Positions 26,741-35,602 are shown, counted from the stretch's first letter. The stretch is DNA of 39,681 nt from Clostridia bacterium (GCA_017560085.1 JAFYPA010000019.1:1-39681); one strand, 5' to 3'. The notes: generated by a model from the letters alone, not told the origin. Numbers and translations are program-made.

Positions 26741-27814
26741 TTATTTCAAAAAATAATCAAGGAATTTATTCCAGTCCTCACGTGACCAATAGTGAACGCC
26801 GCTACGCATATGATATGCTATGCAGCCCTCATGGAACACCTCGGTGACATTTGCCATTCTTTCACCGTTGTACACAAAGCCCGTTTTGCCGTAAAGCTTC
26901 CAATACTCACCTGCGGCGACACAGCAGAGATATTCCGATTCGGGGTCTGCCCAGGTATCCTCAAGTGCGCTTGCGACGTATAAGTTTCTCGGTGCGATGG
27001 CGGCAAGAAGGAAATGCTGGTCGAAGGGCATATCGTGGTGTCTGTCGGAGTAGTCGTGGTATTTTTTGCAGAACCAATAGTCAAAGCGTACGGAAATGAA
27101 TGCCACCTGCTCGCCCTGCTTGTCTCTTGTGATTGCTGCACCGGAGCAGCCCGAATCATTGGAGTAGGCACAGGTGAATCTTTCATCAAAGGCTCCGCAC
27201 ACAAGTGCGGTTTTTCCAAGCCTCGAATGACCCGCAACGGCTATGTTCTGTCTGTCGATATCGCAGTTTTCAAGCACCCAGTCGAGCACTCTCGATGCGG
27301 AATACGCCCACATTGCGAGCTTTCCCGTGTCGTTGTAGCCTACCTTTGCAAGAACGCCCGCAAGACCGTTTGTCATATCGTTGTCGTCGCTTGTGACATC
27401 CTTATAGCAGAACGCCGCAAAGCCTATGCCACGGTCGATAAGCTCCTCGCAGGGGATGTATTCGTCGGGCATATTGTCACGGAAGTTTATCGCAACAACG
27501 AATCTCGGCATTCTTACGAGTCTCGGCATAACGAGCCAAAACGGGAAGGAAAATTCCTCGCCCTTTACGGAAAAGGTCAGCTGAATTCTTGATATCTTCG
27601 CCTTGCCCGCACAGTCTCTGTCTGCGGGCTCTTTTATTACCTCTCCCCTTACAAAATCGGGAAGCACGGGCATTTCGCCGTATATTTCGCGCTGAAGTAT
27701 CTCACGGAATTCCGCCCGTCTTTCGTCTGCGTTTTCTGCGGTTACTTTTCTTCCGTCCTCAAAGGTGAAGAGGTCGGGAAGTCTGCGTTTTTTTAGTTGC
27801 TTTTCTATGTACAT
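26741..27814 (-). CDS. CE15-like glucuronoyl esterase (alpha/beta hydrolase)
   Basis: This 357-residue alpha/beta hydrolase has AVAGHSRLGKTALVCGAFDE, the nucleophile-elbow pattern of carbohydrate esterase family 15, with Ser near residue 197. It is followed by NDSGCSGAAITRDKQGE and a late GVHYWSREDW whose His (about 341) is the candidate catalytic base; the acid is probably in ALEDTWADPESE. CE15 enzymes cut the ester between lignin alcohols and 4-O-methyl-glucuronic acid on xylan. There is no signal peptide, so it would act in the cytoplasm on imported fragments, which is unusual for this role. The start is ATG 27814, 7 nt after AAAGGAG. It lies 61 bp after the acetylesterase gene, likely in the same operon. 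Confidence 0.8.
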   Translation of the reverse strand: MYIEKQLKKRRLPDLFTFEDGRKVTAENADERRAEFREILQREIYGEMPVLPDFVRGEVIKEPADRDCAGKAKISRIQLTFSVKGEEFSFPFWLVMPRLVRMPRFVVAINFRDNMPDEYIPCEELIDRGIGFAAFCYKDVTSDDNDMTNGLAGVLAKVGYNDTGKLAMWAYSASRVLDWVLENCDIDRQNIAVAGHSRLGKTALVCGAFDERFTCAYSNDSGCSGAAITRDKQGEQVAFISVRFDYWFCKKYHDYSDRHHDMPFDQHFLLAAIAPRNLYVASALEDTWADPESEYLCCVAAGEYWKLYGKTGFVYNGERMANVTEVFHEGCIAYHMRSGVHYWSREDWNKFLDYFLK

Positions 27815-27875
27815 AGCGAATCTCCTTTTGTTGTAATTTCGCACGGTATTACAGTATCCGAATGTGACTTAACAA

Positions 27876-28871
27876 TCAGATAAACTCGTCAAGAATAACC
27901 CTCGAAACCCTATGTGCGATTCCGCTCTTGGTCTGCGGATGGATGTTGTTGCTCTCGCAGACGTCCTTGGAAATAACGGTTGTTACTCCGTTCATCTTCT
28001 GCTGTATATCGGACTGAGCCTTCTGAATAAGTGTCCAGCCGTCGTCCGTTCTCGGGTCGTAGTCTGCAAGCTGAATTATTATGAAGGGGAGATTTTCGTT
28101 TTTGAAGTCACAGCGCCATATACGGATAAGCTCACAGAGCTCGTCGCAGTACACAAGAGCTTCAGCCACGGTGGAATCGCTTTCGCCCTGATACCAGATA
28201 ACGCCTGTGATGCCGTATGGAGCAATCTGCATAAGCATATTGTTGTAAAGATATGCCTCTTCACTGTTCCATTCGATGTACGGCTCGTATGTATGGTCGC
28301 CGTGCTTTTCCTCGATGGGAATATTGATACCGATTTTTTCAAGAGTCCCCGCGGGAAGCCATGATTCGATAATGGAAGCACCCTTTGCACAGACGATAAC
28401 GCCTACCGCAACGCCCAATTTCCGTGCGAGCTCCATACCGGTAAGATAGCCTATCGCAGTCCACACATCAACGCTTTCCTTGTCGCACACAAGCCATTCG
28501 GTAAAGGATTCGTCCTCGTGCATTCCCGTTTCGAAAAGGCGGAGCATCGGGCAGGACTTGTAATTTTCGCTCGGTGTGGACTCCTCCTTCATTCTGAACG
28601 CCATATTGGACTGTCCCGAAAAGAGGAAAACCTCGCCGACATAAATATCCTCATACACTTCGGTTCTGTCACCGAAATCCGCCTCAAGAGTATACGGTCC
28701 GCCGTATGTCATTTCGGGGAATTCAGCTATCCATTTACCGCCGTCGGAGGTGACGGATTTTGCCGTGCCGTTAAATTTTACCGTTACTTCTCCCGCACCT
28801 TCACCGAAAATTCTTATAGGGGAATTTGCTTTAAGCACCATATGTGAAGAGAAAATTTTATTGAGCTTCAT
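27876..28871 (-). CDS. SASA-type carbohydrate acetylesterase
   Basis: This 331-residue protein matches the sialate O-acetylesterase/acetyl-xylan esterase (SASA, SGNH-like) pattern. FSGQSNMAFRM carries the nucleophilic Ser near residue 88, WYQGESD is the conserved central block, and NIHPQTKSGIAHR carries the C-terminal catalytic Asn/His region. Residues 1-75 form the small beta domain that usually precedes it (FSSHMVLKANSPIRIFGEGA). It removes acetyl groups from sugars, most likely xylo-oligosaccharides or sialic acid. No signal peptide is present. The ATG at 28871 fits the domain start; its ribosome site is weak (AAAGGA 15 nt away). It leads a two-gene unit with the CE15-like esterase, suggesting removal of hemicellulose side groups inside the cell. 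Confidence 0.85.
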   Translation of the reverse strand: MKLNKIFSSHMVLKANSPIRIFGEGAGEVTVKFNGTAKSVTSDGGKWIAEFPEMTYGGPYTLEADFGDRTEVYEDIYVGEVFLFSGQSNMAFRMKEESTPSENYKSCPMLRLFETGMHEDESFTEWLVCDKESVDVWTAIGYLTGMELARKLGVAVGVIVCAKGASIIESWLPAGTLEKIGINIPIEEKHGDHTYEPYIEWNSEEAYLYNNMLMQIAPYGITGVIWYQGESDSTVAEALVYCDELCELIRIWRCDFKNENLPFIIIQLADYDPRTDDGWTLIQKAQSDIQQKMNGVTTVISKDVCESNNIHPQTKSGIAHRVSRVILDEFI

Positions 28872-28920
28872 AATGCACTTATATAATCCTTTCTGAAAAT
28901 CAGATTTATATTCTTTTTTG

Positions 28921-28949
28921 ATTATACCACAAGAAATCAAAATAATCAA
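28921..28949 (-). promoter_or_regulatory. Sigma-A promoter of the esterase operon
   Basis: Minus strand TTGATT (28949-28944), a 17-bp spacer and TATAAT (28926-28921), about 50 bp before the acetylesterase start. Confidence 0.85.
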
Positions 28950-28962
28950 CTCCAATCCCGAC

Positions 28963-28995
28963 AAAAAAAGAAAAATCCCCGAAAAAATCGGGGAT
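28963..28995 (-). terminator. Intrinsic terminator of the ABC transporter operon
   Basis: Minus strand ATCCCCGA-TTTTT-TCGGGGAT followed by TTTTCTTTTTTT, 6 bp after the ATPase stop codon. Confidence 0.95.
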
Positions 28996-29001
28996 GTAAT
29001 C

Positions 29002-29787
29002 TTACTTATTAAGTGCGTTCTTGAGGAATTCCTTTGTTCTCTCGTGAACGGGATTTCCGAGCACCTGCTCGGGAGGTCCTTCCTCTATGATTCTGCCCTC
29101 ATCCATAAATATTACTCTTGTGGATGCGTCTCTCGCGAAGTTCATTTCGTGAGTTACAATAAGCATTGTCATATGCTCGCTTGCTAGCTTTCTTATTACC
29201 GCAAGAACCTCGCCCGTAAGCTCGGGGTCGAGTGCGCTTGTGGGCTCGTCAAAGCAGAGAATGTCGGGATTCAGAGCGAGTGCTCTTGCGATGGCTACTC
29301 TCTGCTGCTGTCCGCCGGAAAGCTGGCAGGGGTAGTGATTCATTTTGTCCGCAAGACCTACTCTTGTAAGTATAGCCTTTGCGCTTTCCTCAACTCCGCC
29401 CTCGAATGTTTTGAGTCCGTCCTTTTCAAGGAGCTTCATTGCGAGAGTTACGTTCTCAAGTGCTGTGTACTGAGGGAAAAGGTTGAAGTTCTGGAACACC
29501 ATACCGAGCTTGAGTCTGTTTTCTCTCGGGATGGACTTTACGGGAACCTTTCTGCCCTTTTCGTCTACGCTTGCGCTTGCGTCAAAGAGGACCGTACCGT
29601 CAACGGTAATCTTGCCCTCCTCGGGAATTTCAAGAAAGTTAAGGCATCGAAGAAGCGTTGTCTTGCCGTTACCGGACGAGCCGATAATAGCGATAACGTC
29701 GCCTTCGTTTACGTCAAGATTGATGTCCTTGAGGATGTGGGCATCGCCAAAGCTTTTTGACAGATTTTTAATTTCAAGCAGTGCCAT
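29002..29787 (-). CDS. Polar amino acid ABC transporter ATP-binding protein
   Basis: This 261-residue ATPase has all ABC motifs: Walker A GSSGNGKTT, Q-loop MVFQNFNLFP, signature LSGGQQQR, Walker B ILCFDEPTSALD and the H-loop TH in LIVTHEMNFA. The sequence around GMVFQNFNLFPQYTALENV is characteristic of the GlnQ/HisP amino acid importers. A slightly longer loop (SVDEKGRKVPVKSIP) sits between Walker A and the Q-loop. The start is ATG 29787 with GAGGAGG 6 nt upstream, 11 bp after the permease gene. It powers uptake with the permease and binding protein encoded upstream. The exact amino acid cannot be read from the sequence. Confidence 0.95.
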   Translation of the reverse strand: MALLEIKNLSKSFGDAHILKDINLDVNEGDVIAIIGSSGNGKTTLLRCLNFLEIPEEGKITVDGTVLFDASASVDEKGRKVPVKSIPRENRLKLGMVFQNFNLFPQYTALENVTLAMKLLEKDGLKTFEGGVEESAKAILTRVGLADKMNHYPCQLSGGQQQRVAIARALALNPDILCFDEPTSALDPELTGEVLAVIRKLASEHMTMLIVTHEMNFARDASTRVIFMDEGRIIEEGPPEQVLGNPVHERTKEFLKNALNK

Positions 29788-29798
29788 ATGCTACCTCC

Positions 29799-30443
29799 TC
29801 AGTTGTGGTAATAATCGAACTTCTTCTCGATTCTGCCGAAGAGAATTGTAAGAATTCCGCAGAATGCAAGGTAGAATGCGCCCGAATAGAACAAGGGCCA
29901 CATAAGACCGTACGCCGCATAGTTCTGTGCCGCCTGGATAAGCTCGACTATCATAATAACTCTTGCAAGGGCTGTGTCCTTTACAAGTGTTATGATTTCG
30001 TTGGACATCGGGGGAATGATTCTCTTGACAACCTGCATCAGGACTACCTTGAAGAAGACCTGACTCTTTGTCATACCGAGAACCTGACCCGCCTCATACT
30101 GTCCGCGGGGTATGCTTTCGATACCGCCACGGTATATTTCGGAAAAATAGCAGGCATAATTTATTACAAACGCCACGATTACAGCGGAAAATCTCGTAAA
30201 TACGGGAGTTCCGAGTAAGAAGCCGGGAACGTAGTATATGATTATAACCTGAAGCATCAAAGGCACGCCGCGTATTATCCATACGAAAACCTTCACAAGA
30301 AATGACAGCGGCTTGAACTTTGACATAGACCCGAATGCTATCACAAGACCTAAAGGAAGCGCTAACAAAAGTGTCAGCGCAAATATCAGGCAGGTATATT
30401 CGAGTCCGGTAAAAAGACTTTTTGTGACTTCAAAAAAACCCAT
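29799..30443 (-). CDS. Polar amino acid ABC transporter permease
   Basis: This 214-residue membrane protein with about five helices matches the HisM/GlnP permease family. IRGVPLMLQ follows the second helix, and the EAA loop that docks on the ATPase reads YRGGIESIPRGQYEAGQVLGM. The single permease gene suggests a homodimer. The start is ATG 30443 after AGGA with 9 nt spacing. It lies between the binding-protein and ATPase genes in one operon. Confidence 0.95.
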   Translation of the reverse strand: MGFFEVTKSLFTGLEYTCLIFALTLLLALPLGLVIAFGSMSKFKPLSFLVKVFVWIIRGVPLMLQVIIIYYVPGFLLGTPVFTRFSAVIVAFVINYACYFSEIYRGGIESIPRGQYEAGQVLGMTKSQVFFKVVLMQVVKRIIPPMSNEIITLVKDTALARVIMIVELIQAAQNYAAYGLMWPLFYSGAFYLAFCGILTILFGRIEKKFDYYHN

Positions 30444-30469
30444 TATTTAATTCCTAATTCCTTTATTAA

Positions 30470-30498
30470 GATATCCGTCTTAAGCGGTACGGATTATC
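30470..30498 (-). other. Intercistronic hairpin after the binding-protein gene
   Basis: Inverted repeat GATATCCGT and ACGGATTATC with one bulge, touching the stop codon of the binding-protein gene. Hairpins here often protect the upstream mRNA so the binding protein is made in excess over the permease. No T-run follows. Confidence 0.5.
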
Positions 30499-31287
30499 TC
30501 AGTCGATTGTTTCTGTAACTGCGATTGTGTTTTCGAAGCCGTACTTTGTAGCGATTTCCATAAGCTTGCCGTTTGCTTCGAGAGTCTTGATAGCTTCGTT
30601 AACCTTAGCTGTGAGCTCGCTGCCCTTCTTGAAGCCTACTGCGTAGATTTCGGAATCAAGTGTGATGGATTCAACGATTGCAAGGTCAGCAAAGTCGCCC
30701 TTGCCGCAGATGTTCTTTGCAAGGATGATGTCAACTACTGCGAAATCAACAGCGCCGGACTTAACTTCCTTGAATGTGTCGATCTGAGCAACAGCTGCGA
30801 TTACGTTTTCTGTTACGGATTCAGCGTAGGATGCACCTGCGGAGCCGCCTTCAACGCAAGCTGTCTTGCCTGCAAGGTCTGCTTCAGCCTTGATTGCTGT
30901 GTCCTTCTTTGCAACGATACACTGCTGGTTGAGCATATAGCCGTAGGAGAAGTCTACAAGCTCACTTCTCTTGATGCCGTTGTCGGAGGAGTTAGCTGTG
31001 AAGCCGTTCCATACGCAGTCGATAGCGCCGGAGTTGAGCTCGTTGTACTTCTGGGACCAGTCGATTTCCTGGAATGCTACTTCCATACCGATAAGCTTAC
31101 CTACTTCCTGAGCAAACTCTGTTTCAAAGCCTGTCCAGTTGCCGTTTTCGTCCTTTTCGTTCATGTTTTCGAAGATTGTAACGCCGCATGTGAGAACGTT
31201 GTCTTCTTCTGCCTTGTTACAAGCGAACATAGATGTTGCAGCGAGTACTGCTGTGAGTGTGAGAGCGAGAATCTTTGTAAATTTCAT
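30499..31287 (-). CDS. Amino acid ABC transporter substrate-binding lipoprotein
   Basis: This 262-residue protein starts with a lipoprotein signal (MKFTKILALTLTAVLAATSM) and lipobox ending at Cys23, where Lgt would attach diacylglycerol. The rest is a family 3 solute-binding domain: GFETEFAQEVGKLIGMEVAF, IDWSQKYNELNSGAIDCVWNG, DFSYGYMLNQQ, GSAGASYAES and FAVVDIILAKNI. It captures a polar amino acid outside the cell. The start ATG 31287 has GGAGG 8 nt upstream; an in-frame start at 31329 is less likely. It is the first gene of the transporter operon and is driven by a consensus promoter with an inverted-repeat site. Confidence 0.95.
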   Translation of the reverse strand: MKFTKILALTLTAVLAATSMFACNKAEEDNVLTCGVTIFENMNEKDENGNWTGFETEFAQEVGKLIGMEVAFQEIDWSQKYNELNSGAIDCVWNGFTANSSDNGIKRSELVDFSYGYMLNQQCIVAKKDTAIKAEADLAGKTACVEGGSAGASYAESVTENVIAAVAQIDTFKEVKSGAVDFAVVDIILAKNICGKGDFADLAIVESITLDSEIYAVGFKKGSELTAKVNEAIKTLEANGKLMEIATKYGFENTIAVTETID

Positions 31288-31321
31288 TGTGAAATCCTCC
31301 AAAAAATGTTTTTTATTTCTC

Positions 31322-31358
31322 TTTATCACTTTAGTGTGATAAACAGATTAAGTGATAA
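31322..31358 (-). promoter_or_regulatory. Candidate operator: three TTATCAC half-sites
   Basis: TTTATCAC and GTGATAAA (31322-31343) form an 8-bp inverted repeat with a 6-bp centre, and a third GTGATAA lies at 31352-31358, between the palindrome and the -10 box. The position at and downstream of the transcription start suits a repressor, probably responding to amino acid supply. The regulator is not identified. Confidence 0.6.
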
Positions 31359-31359
31359 C

Positions 31360-31388
31360 ATTATACCTTATTAAAGCAGCTTTGTCAA
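31360..31388 (-). promoter_or_regulatory. Consensus sigma-A promoter of the amino acid transporter operon
   Basis: Minus strand TTGACA (31388-31383), a 17-bp spacer and TATAAT (31365-31360), both perfect hexamers. Confidence 0.9.
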
Positions 31389-31434
31389 GCAAATTTCAGC
31401 CATTTTACACTTTATTCACATACAAAGGATATAT

Positions 31435-34170
31435 ATGTATAATTTTTCGAGACCCGACCAAAATATACCTCATAATGTAGTCTGTCCGAAGTCTGTGCGG
31501 GGTGAGATGTTGAAAAACAGAAACAAAAGGAACAACAAAACAAACGGCGAGCACTCCCCTCTTCTGCGGTGCATATATGCGTGGACGGTGCTTGCTCTGC
31601 CTGTGTTATCTGCCGTTGCTTTAACGATGCTCTCTCCCGTGCTTCTTTTGGCTTATTTCCCGATTTATGAGTGTACACGGATGATATGCGGTTATGCTTT
31701 TACTTTTTTCTGCCGTCCCCGCACCTTGGCGGATGCACGGGAATCCGACATTGCCGACGATGATGCCGTGCTTGTTGTCATAACCGCAATGCTTCGTAGT
31801 GAGGAGCACGACTCTCATCTTTTTGAAAGGCTCTGCGATGTGTTTTGTCTTTGCGACGAGCGGAATGTTTTCTTCGGACTTCTTGCGGATATCAGGGACA
31901 GCAAGACCGCAAAAGCGCCCGGTGACGAGGGTACTCTTTCCTACGCCTACGGAAGAATAAATGCTCTCAACTCAAAGCACGGCAACAAATTCGTACTGCT
32001 CGAGCGACGAAGAAGCTACTCCAAGAGCGAGGAAAAATTCATGGGCAAGGACGGCAGACACGGTGCTGTTTGCGAGCTTGCAGGGCTTCTTTCGGGCAAG
32101 GAGGGCACCTTTTCCGAAAGGTCTGTGCAGATGCTTTCCGACACTTTAGACAAGAGAAAAATCAGATATCTTGTGGTACTCTCTGATGATGTGAGTGTCG
32201 GAATCGGCACGGTGAAGGGTCTGTGCCTTAAAATGATGCATCCAGATGCAAAGCCGATTGTGTGCGAAAAAAGCGGTGTCGTCACGGATGGCTATGCTGT
32301 AATCAAACCAAAAATTTCATCTCCCGCAGGCAGGCACTCGTTGGAGTCCTTGCGGGAAACGGACACGGTATATCAGAGGTTATCCGCACGGGATATTTTC
32401 GGAGGGAGCGGAATAATTGATGTGGACGCCTTTCACAAGGTTATAAACACGGAAAATCCCCTTCCCGAGGACAGCCTTATTGACGGTGACATCCTTATCG
32501 GCGAGAGGCTTCGTTGCGGATACACTGATGACATTGAGCTTTTCCGCGAGCCTGACGGGAATGTTTTCGACCTTCTCTTGCACAGACACAAAAGGGTCAG
32601 AGGAGACATACAGGCTCTGCTTTGCCGTGCTCTGCAAGGGAGAAAGGGCAAAGAAACACACACGGACAGTGACTCGCTGTTTCTTCTGTGGGACAGGGTG
32701 ATAACCGCCCTTGCACCGATTTTCTTCTTTGCGTGTCTTATTTGTGCCGTGCTGACACGGGAAGCCGTCAGCGAAATTCTTGCTCTGTGCGTGCTTTCCG
32801 TCTTTGCTCTGCCCTTCGTTTACGAGCTTCTGAAAATAGTATTTACACTTGATTTTTCGGGGCTTTTTGCAAGATTCTTTTCGGGGAAAGCCGTTGTGCC
32901 CGCTTTTTCGGAGCTTAAAAGAGGACTGTATTCTCTTGCGATGCTTCCGATGACGGCACTGTATTCGGCGGACGGTGCGGTAAGGGCTTGCTTTCGGATT
33001 CTGGTCTCAAGAAAAAGGCTTCTCCGTGACGAGCGGTGCGGAAATTATGAGACCGAAAGGGGACTTCTCGACTTTGTTCACGGAAATATTTTCTGTGCCT
33101 TTGCGGGATTTCTGCTTTTTGCCTTTGCCGAAGGGGTGATATTAAGGCTGATTTCCGTTCTGTGGTTTGCCTTTCCCGTAATTGCTTATCACTGTCCCTT
33201 TGGTGAAAGCAAGGACATTCGACCCGGTAACGGGTCGATTCTGTCAGAGGATACATCGGAAAAAGCAAAGAGCCTTTGGCAGAGCATCGCAGATACCGTT
33301 ACGGAGAAAAGCAACAATCTTCCCACGGAAAGTCCGAATACCGCTGTCACAACGCCGTCCGAAATAGGCTTATATATGCTGTCCGTGCTGTGTGCAAGGG
33401 ACTTCGGTATTATAAAGTCAGAGGAGCTTTGTATGAGGCTTTCGGAAGTACTCCGTGCTCTTGACGGGCTTGAGGTGTTCGGCGGACATTTTTTCGCACG
33501 GTATGATGTGGACTTACGTAGGGTCGTTCCGCCGTGCCGAATTTCAGCAAAGGAGAGTGCGGTGCTCACGGCGTGTCTTATTACGCTGAAATCGGGGCTT
33601 TCCGATTATGCAGACGAGGACACACGGCTTCTTGATGTCATAAAGGGCATTGCCGTGCTTGAAGGAAAAACAGACTATTCTCTGCTGTACAGCCAAAAGC
33701 ACCGCCTTTTTCGGAAATATGCGGAAATCCGTGACGGTGGCATTTCCCTCTCCGAGGAATTTCTTGACAATTATATGGGCACGGCACGACTTCTTGCATA
33801 TATCACATGTGCAAAAAGAATTGCTTCTGCGGAGCATTACAAGGCTTTGCGAAAGGTTTACACCCGAAAAAGCGGATATCTCGGTCTTTTGTGCGATGCC
33901 GATGATACGGACTGTCTTCTGCCGTATATTTTTCTTCCCGCATACGAGGGTACGCTTGCCTTTGAGGCGTTGCATTTTCATCTTCGGATGTGCCGGACGA
34001 AATCGGATATGTGTACAACGGCTCTTTGCGAGCTGTGTAATTCCGCCCTTGACGGGATTCTGAGACGGCGTTTTATGTCGGACTGTGCTATGAAGAGTGC
34101 GGACGGACTTCTTCGGGAGGAGATTCCGACGGGCAAAGTGACGCGGAAGGGCACATCGGAAAAGGGGTAA
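31435..34170 (+). CDS. Compact NdvB-like protein: GT84 plus partial glycoamylase region (911 aa)
   Basis: This resembles the front half of cyclic beta-1,2-glucan synthase NdvB. Residues 44-85 hold two membrane helices. A GT84 region follows (VLVVITAMLRSEEHDSHLFE, then LNSKHGNKFVLLERRRSYSK with KFMGKDGRHGA, HP-DAKP, GYAVIKPKIS, RHKRVRGDIQ near 383), then membrane helices at about 415-500 and 590-620. A glycoamylase-like segment begins near 642 (EIGLYMLSVLCARDFG, GGHFFARYDV). NdvB is usually about 2800 residues with a GH94 phosphorylase end; here the reading frame stops before the ESAY-type hydrolase motif and all of GH94. The usual LDAD metal site reads LSDD (about 248-251) and SWSGTMFEYLMP is replaced by a divergent CDADDTDCLLPYIFLP. 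Start ATG 31435 follows AAAGGA by 5 nt. It may be an altered-function or inactive paralog. Confidence 0.75.
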   Translation: MYNFSRPDQNIPHNVVCPKSVRGEMLKNRNKRNNKTNGEHSPLLRCIYAWTVLALPVLSAVALTMLSPVLLLAYFPIYECTRMICGYAFTFFCRPRTLADARESDIADDDAVLVVITAMLRSEEHDSHLFERLCDVFCLCDERNVFFGLLADIRDSKTAKAPGDEGTLSYAYGRINALNSKHGNKFVLLERRRSYSKSEEKFMGKDGRHGAVCELAGLLSGKEGTFSERSVQMLSDTLDKRKIRYLVVLSDDVSVGIGTVKGLCLKMMHPDAKPIVCEKSGVVTDGYAVIKPKISSPAGRHSLESLRETDTVYQRLSARDIFGGSGIIDVDAFHKVINTENPLPEDSLIDGDILIGERLRCGYTDDIELFREPDGNVFDLLLHRHKRVRGDIQALLCRALQGRKGKETHTDSDSLFLLWDRVITALAPIFFFACLICAVLTREAVSEILALCVLSVFALPFVYELLKIVFTLDFSGLFARFFSGKAVVPAFSELKRGLYSLAMLPMTALYSADGAVRACFRILVSRKRLLRDERCGNYETERGLLDFVHGNIFCAFAGFLLFAFAEGVILRLISVLWFAFPVIAYHCPFGESKDIRPGNGSILSEDTSEKAKSLWQSIADTVTEKSNNLPTESPNTAVTTPSEIGLYMLSVLCARDFGIIKSEELCMRLSEVLRALDGLEVFGGHFFARYDVDLRRVVPPCRISAKESAVLTACLITLKSGLSDYADEDTRLLDVIKGIAVLEGKTDYSLLYSQKHRLFRKYAEIRDGGISLSEEFLDNYMGTARLLAYITCAKRIASAEHYKALRKVYTRKSGYLGLLCDADDTDCLLPYIFLPAYEGTLAFEALHFHLRMCRTKSDMCTTALCELCNSALDGILRRRFMSDCAMKSADGLLREEIPTGKVTRKGTSEKG

Positions 34171-34219
34171 TTCTTCCGTGCGGTGCTGAAATTCGGTGTT
34201 TAAATTAACAAAATTTCCC

Positions 34220-34248
34220 TTTATATTTAAAAGGTTCTATATTATAAT
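34220..34248 (+). promoter_or_regulatory. Probable promoter of the M16-lgt-folD-aroK cluster
   Basis: TTTATA (34220-34225), a 17-bp spacer and a perfect TATAAT (34243-34248), about 59 bp before the first M16 gene. Confidence 0.65.
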
Positions 34249-34306
34249 GGTAGTGTAGCATACTGTTTTCAGTATGAAATTTCCCGAAAGGAAAAGGAAA
34301 ATCCGT

Positions 34307-35602
34307 ATGACAAGAATAAATATCGCCGACGGTATAAATCTCAACATTATACACTCGGATAAGTTCAAGACTAACGAGCTTAAAATAAATTTCACTCTTC
34401 CGCTGAAGAAGGAAATCGCACCTCTTGCGTCCCTTCTTCCCGCGGTTTTAAGAAGAGGCTGTGAGAAGTATCCCACAATGCTTTTGTTCAACAGACAGCT
34501 TGAAAATCTTTATGCAACAGGGCTGGGTGGCACATCCGCAAAGCTCGGCGAAAAGGAAGTAATCACCTTCACCGCAAGCTTCCTCCGTAACGAGTTCATT
34601 CCCGACAAGACGGACCTTCTTTCCCTTGTCTGCGAGCTTATGACCGATTTCGTTTTCAGACCCCTTCTTGAGGACGGCAAGCTCTGTGCCTCTTATGTTG
34701 AGGGCGAAAAGAAAAATCTTATTGACAGAATAGAAGCGGAAATCAACAACAAGGGTGCTTACGCAAACAAGAGGCTCTTCGAGATTATGTGCGAGGATGA
34801 GGCTTATTCCGTTTCTCATCTCGGCACACCCGAGGATGTTTCGGCTATCACGGCTGAATCTCTTACCGAGTTTTACCGCACGGAATTCGCAAAGGCTCCC
34901 GTGGAAATATTCTTTGTCGGTGTCTGCAACGAGGATGAGTTCACCGCAAAAATCCGCCAAAGCTTCACGCCTTTCGCAAGAAAGGCAGAGCCCTACACCG
35001 AGGACACCGTAAAGGAAACGGTACAGAAGCTCAGACGTGTAACGGAGGAAATGCCCGTAAATCAGGGCAAGCTCTCCATGGGCTTCAGAACGGGTGCGTG
35101 CACCGCAAAGAAGAACAATCCGCAGTTCCTTGTGTTCAACGAAATATTCGGTGGCTCTCCCACGAGCAAGCTCTTTGAGAATGTCCGTGAAAAGCTCAGC
35201 CTTTGCTACTACTGCTCATCAAGATATGTTTCGACAAAGGGTATTATGTACATTGCAAGCGGTGTAAAGGTTGGCGACGAGACAGCGGCTGAGGAAGAAA
35301 TTCTCCGTCAGCTTGATGCTATGAAAAACGGCGAATTCTCGGAAAACGACATCGAGGTTGCAAAGCTTTCTCTCGAAAACGGCTACAAGAGCTGCTATGA
35401 CGATGCGGACAAGCTTGCATTCTGGTATTTTGCAAGAATCATCGCAGGTGAGGAAAACGCAAGCATTGAGGATGTAATCGAAAAGATAAACAAGGTTACA
35501 AAGGAAGAAATCATTGCAATCGCAAGCACGGTTATTCCCGACACGGTTTACTTCCTCAAGGGTACAAACCTTGACGAAACGGAAGAAGCCGACGAAGAAT
35601 GA
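34307..35602 (+). CDS. M16 peptidase-family protein without the zinc motif (YmfF-like)
   Basis: This 431-residue protein has the two-lobed M16 (insulinase/MPP) fold pattern, but where the HxxEH zinc motif would sit it reads PAVLRRGCEKYP. Later family blocks are present: HLGTPEDVSAITAESLTEFY, and the C-lobe ENVREKLSLCYYCSSRY. This is the usual non-catalytic partner of a YmfF/YmfH pair; the two subunits together would form the peptide chamber. Start ATG 34307 has AGGA 8 nt upstream; an in-frame ATG at 34274 lacks a site. It is followed 14 bp later by the catalytic partner. Substrate unknown; peptide processing or turnover is inferred. Confidence 0.85.
   Translation: MTRINIADGINLNIIHSDKFKTNELKINFTLPLKKEIAPLASLLPAVLRRGCEKYPTMLLFNRQLENLYATGLGGTSAKLGEKEVITFTASFLRNEFIPDKTDLLSLVCELMTDFVFRPLLEDGKLCASYVEGEKKNLIDRIEAEINNKGAYANKRLFEIMCEDEAYSVSHLGTPEDVSAITAESLTEFYRTEFAKAPVEIFFVGVCNEDEFTAKIRQSFTPFARKAEPYTEDTVKETVQKLRRVTEEMPVNQGKLSMGFRTGACTAKKNNPQFLVFNEIFGGSPTSKLFENVREKLSLCYYCSSRYVSTKGIMYIASGVKVGDETAAEEEILRQLDAMKNGEFSENDIEVAKLSLENGYKSCYDDADKLAFWYFARIIAGEENASIEDVIEKINKVTKEEIIAIASTVIPDTVYFLKGTNLDETEEADEE

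Noticed and set aside
31288..31353. T-box or riboswitch leader before the amino acid transporter operon
   Set aside because: The leader is about 65 nt and contains a short palindrome only, too small for a T-box or a known riboswitch.
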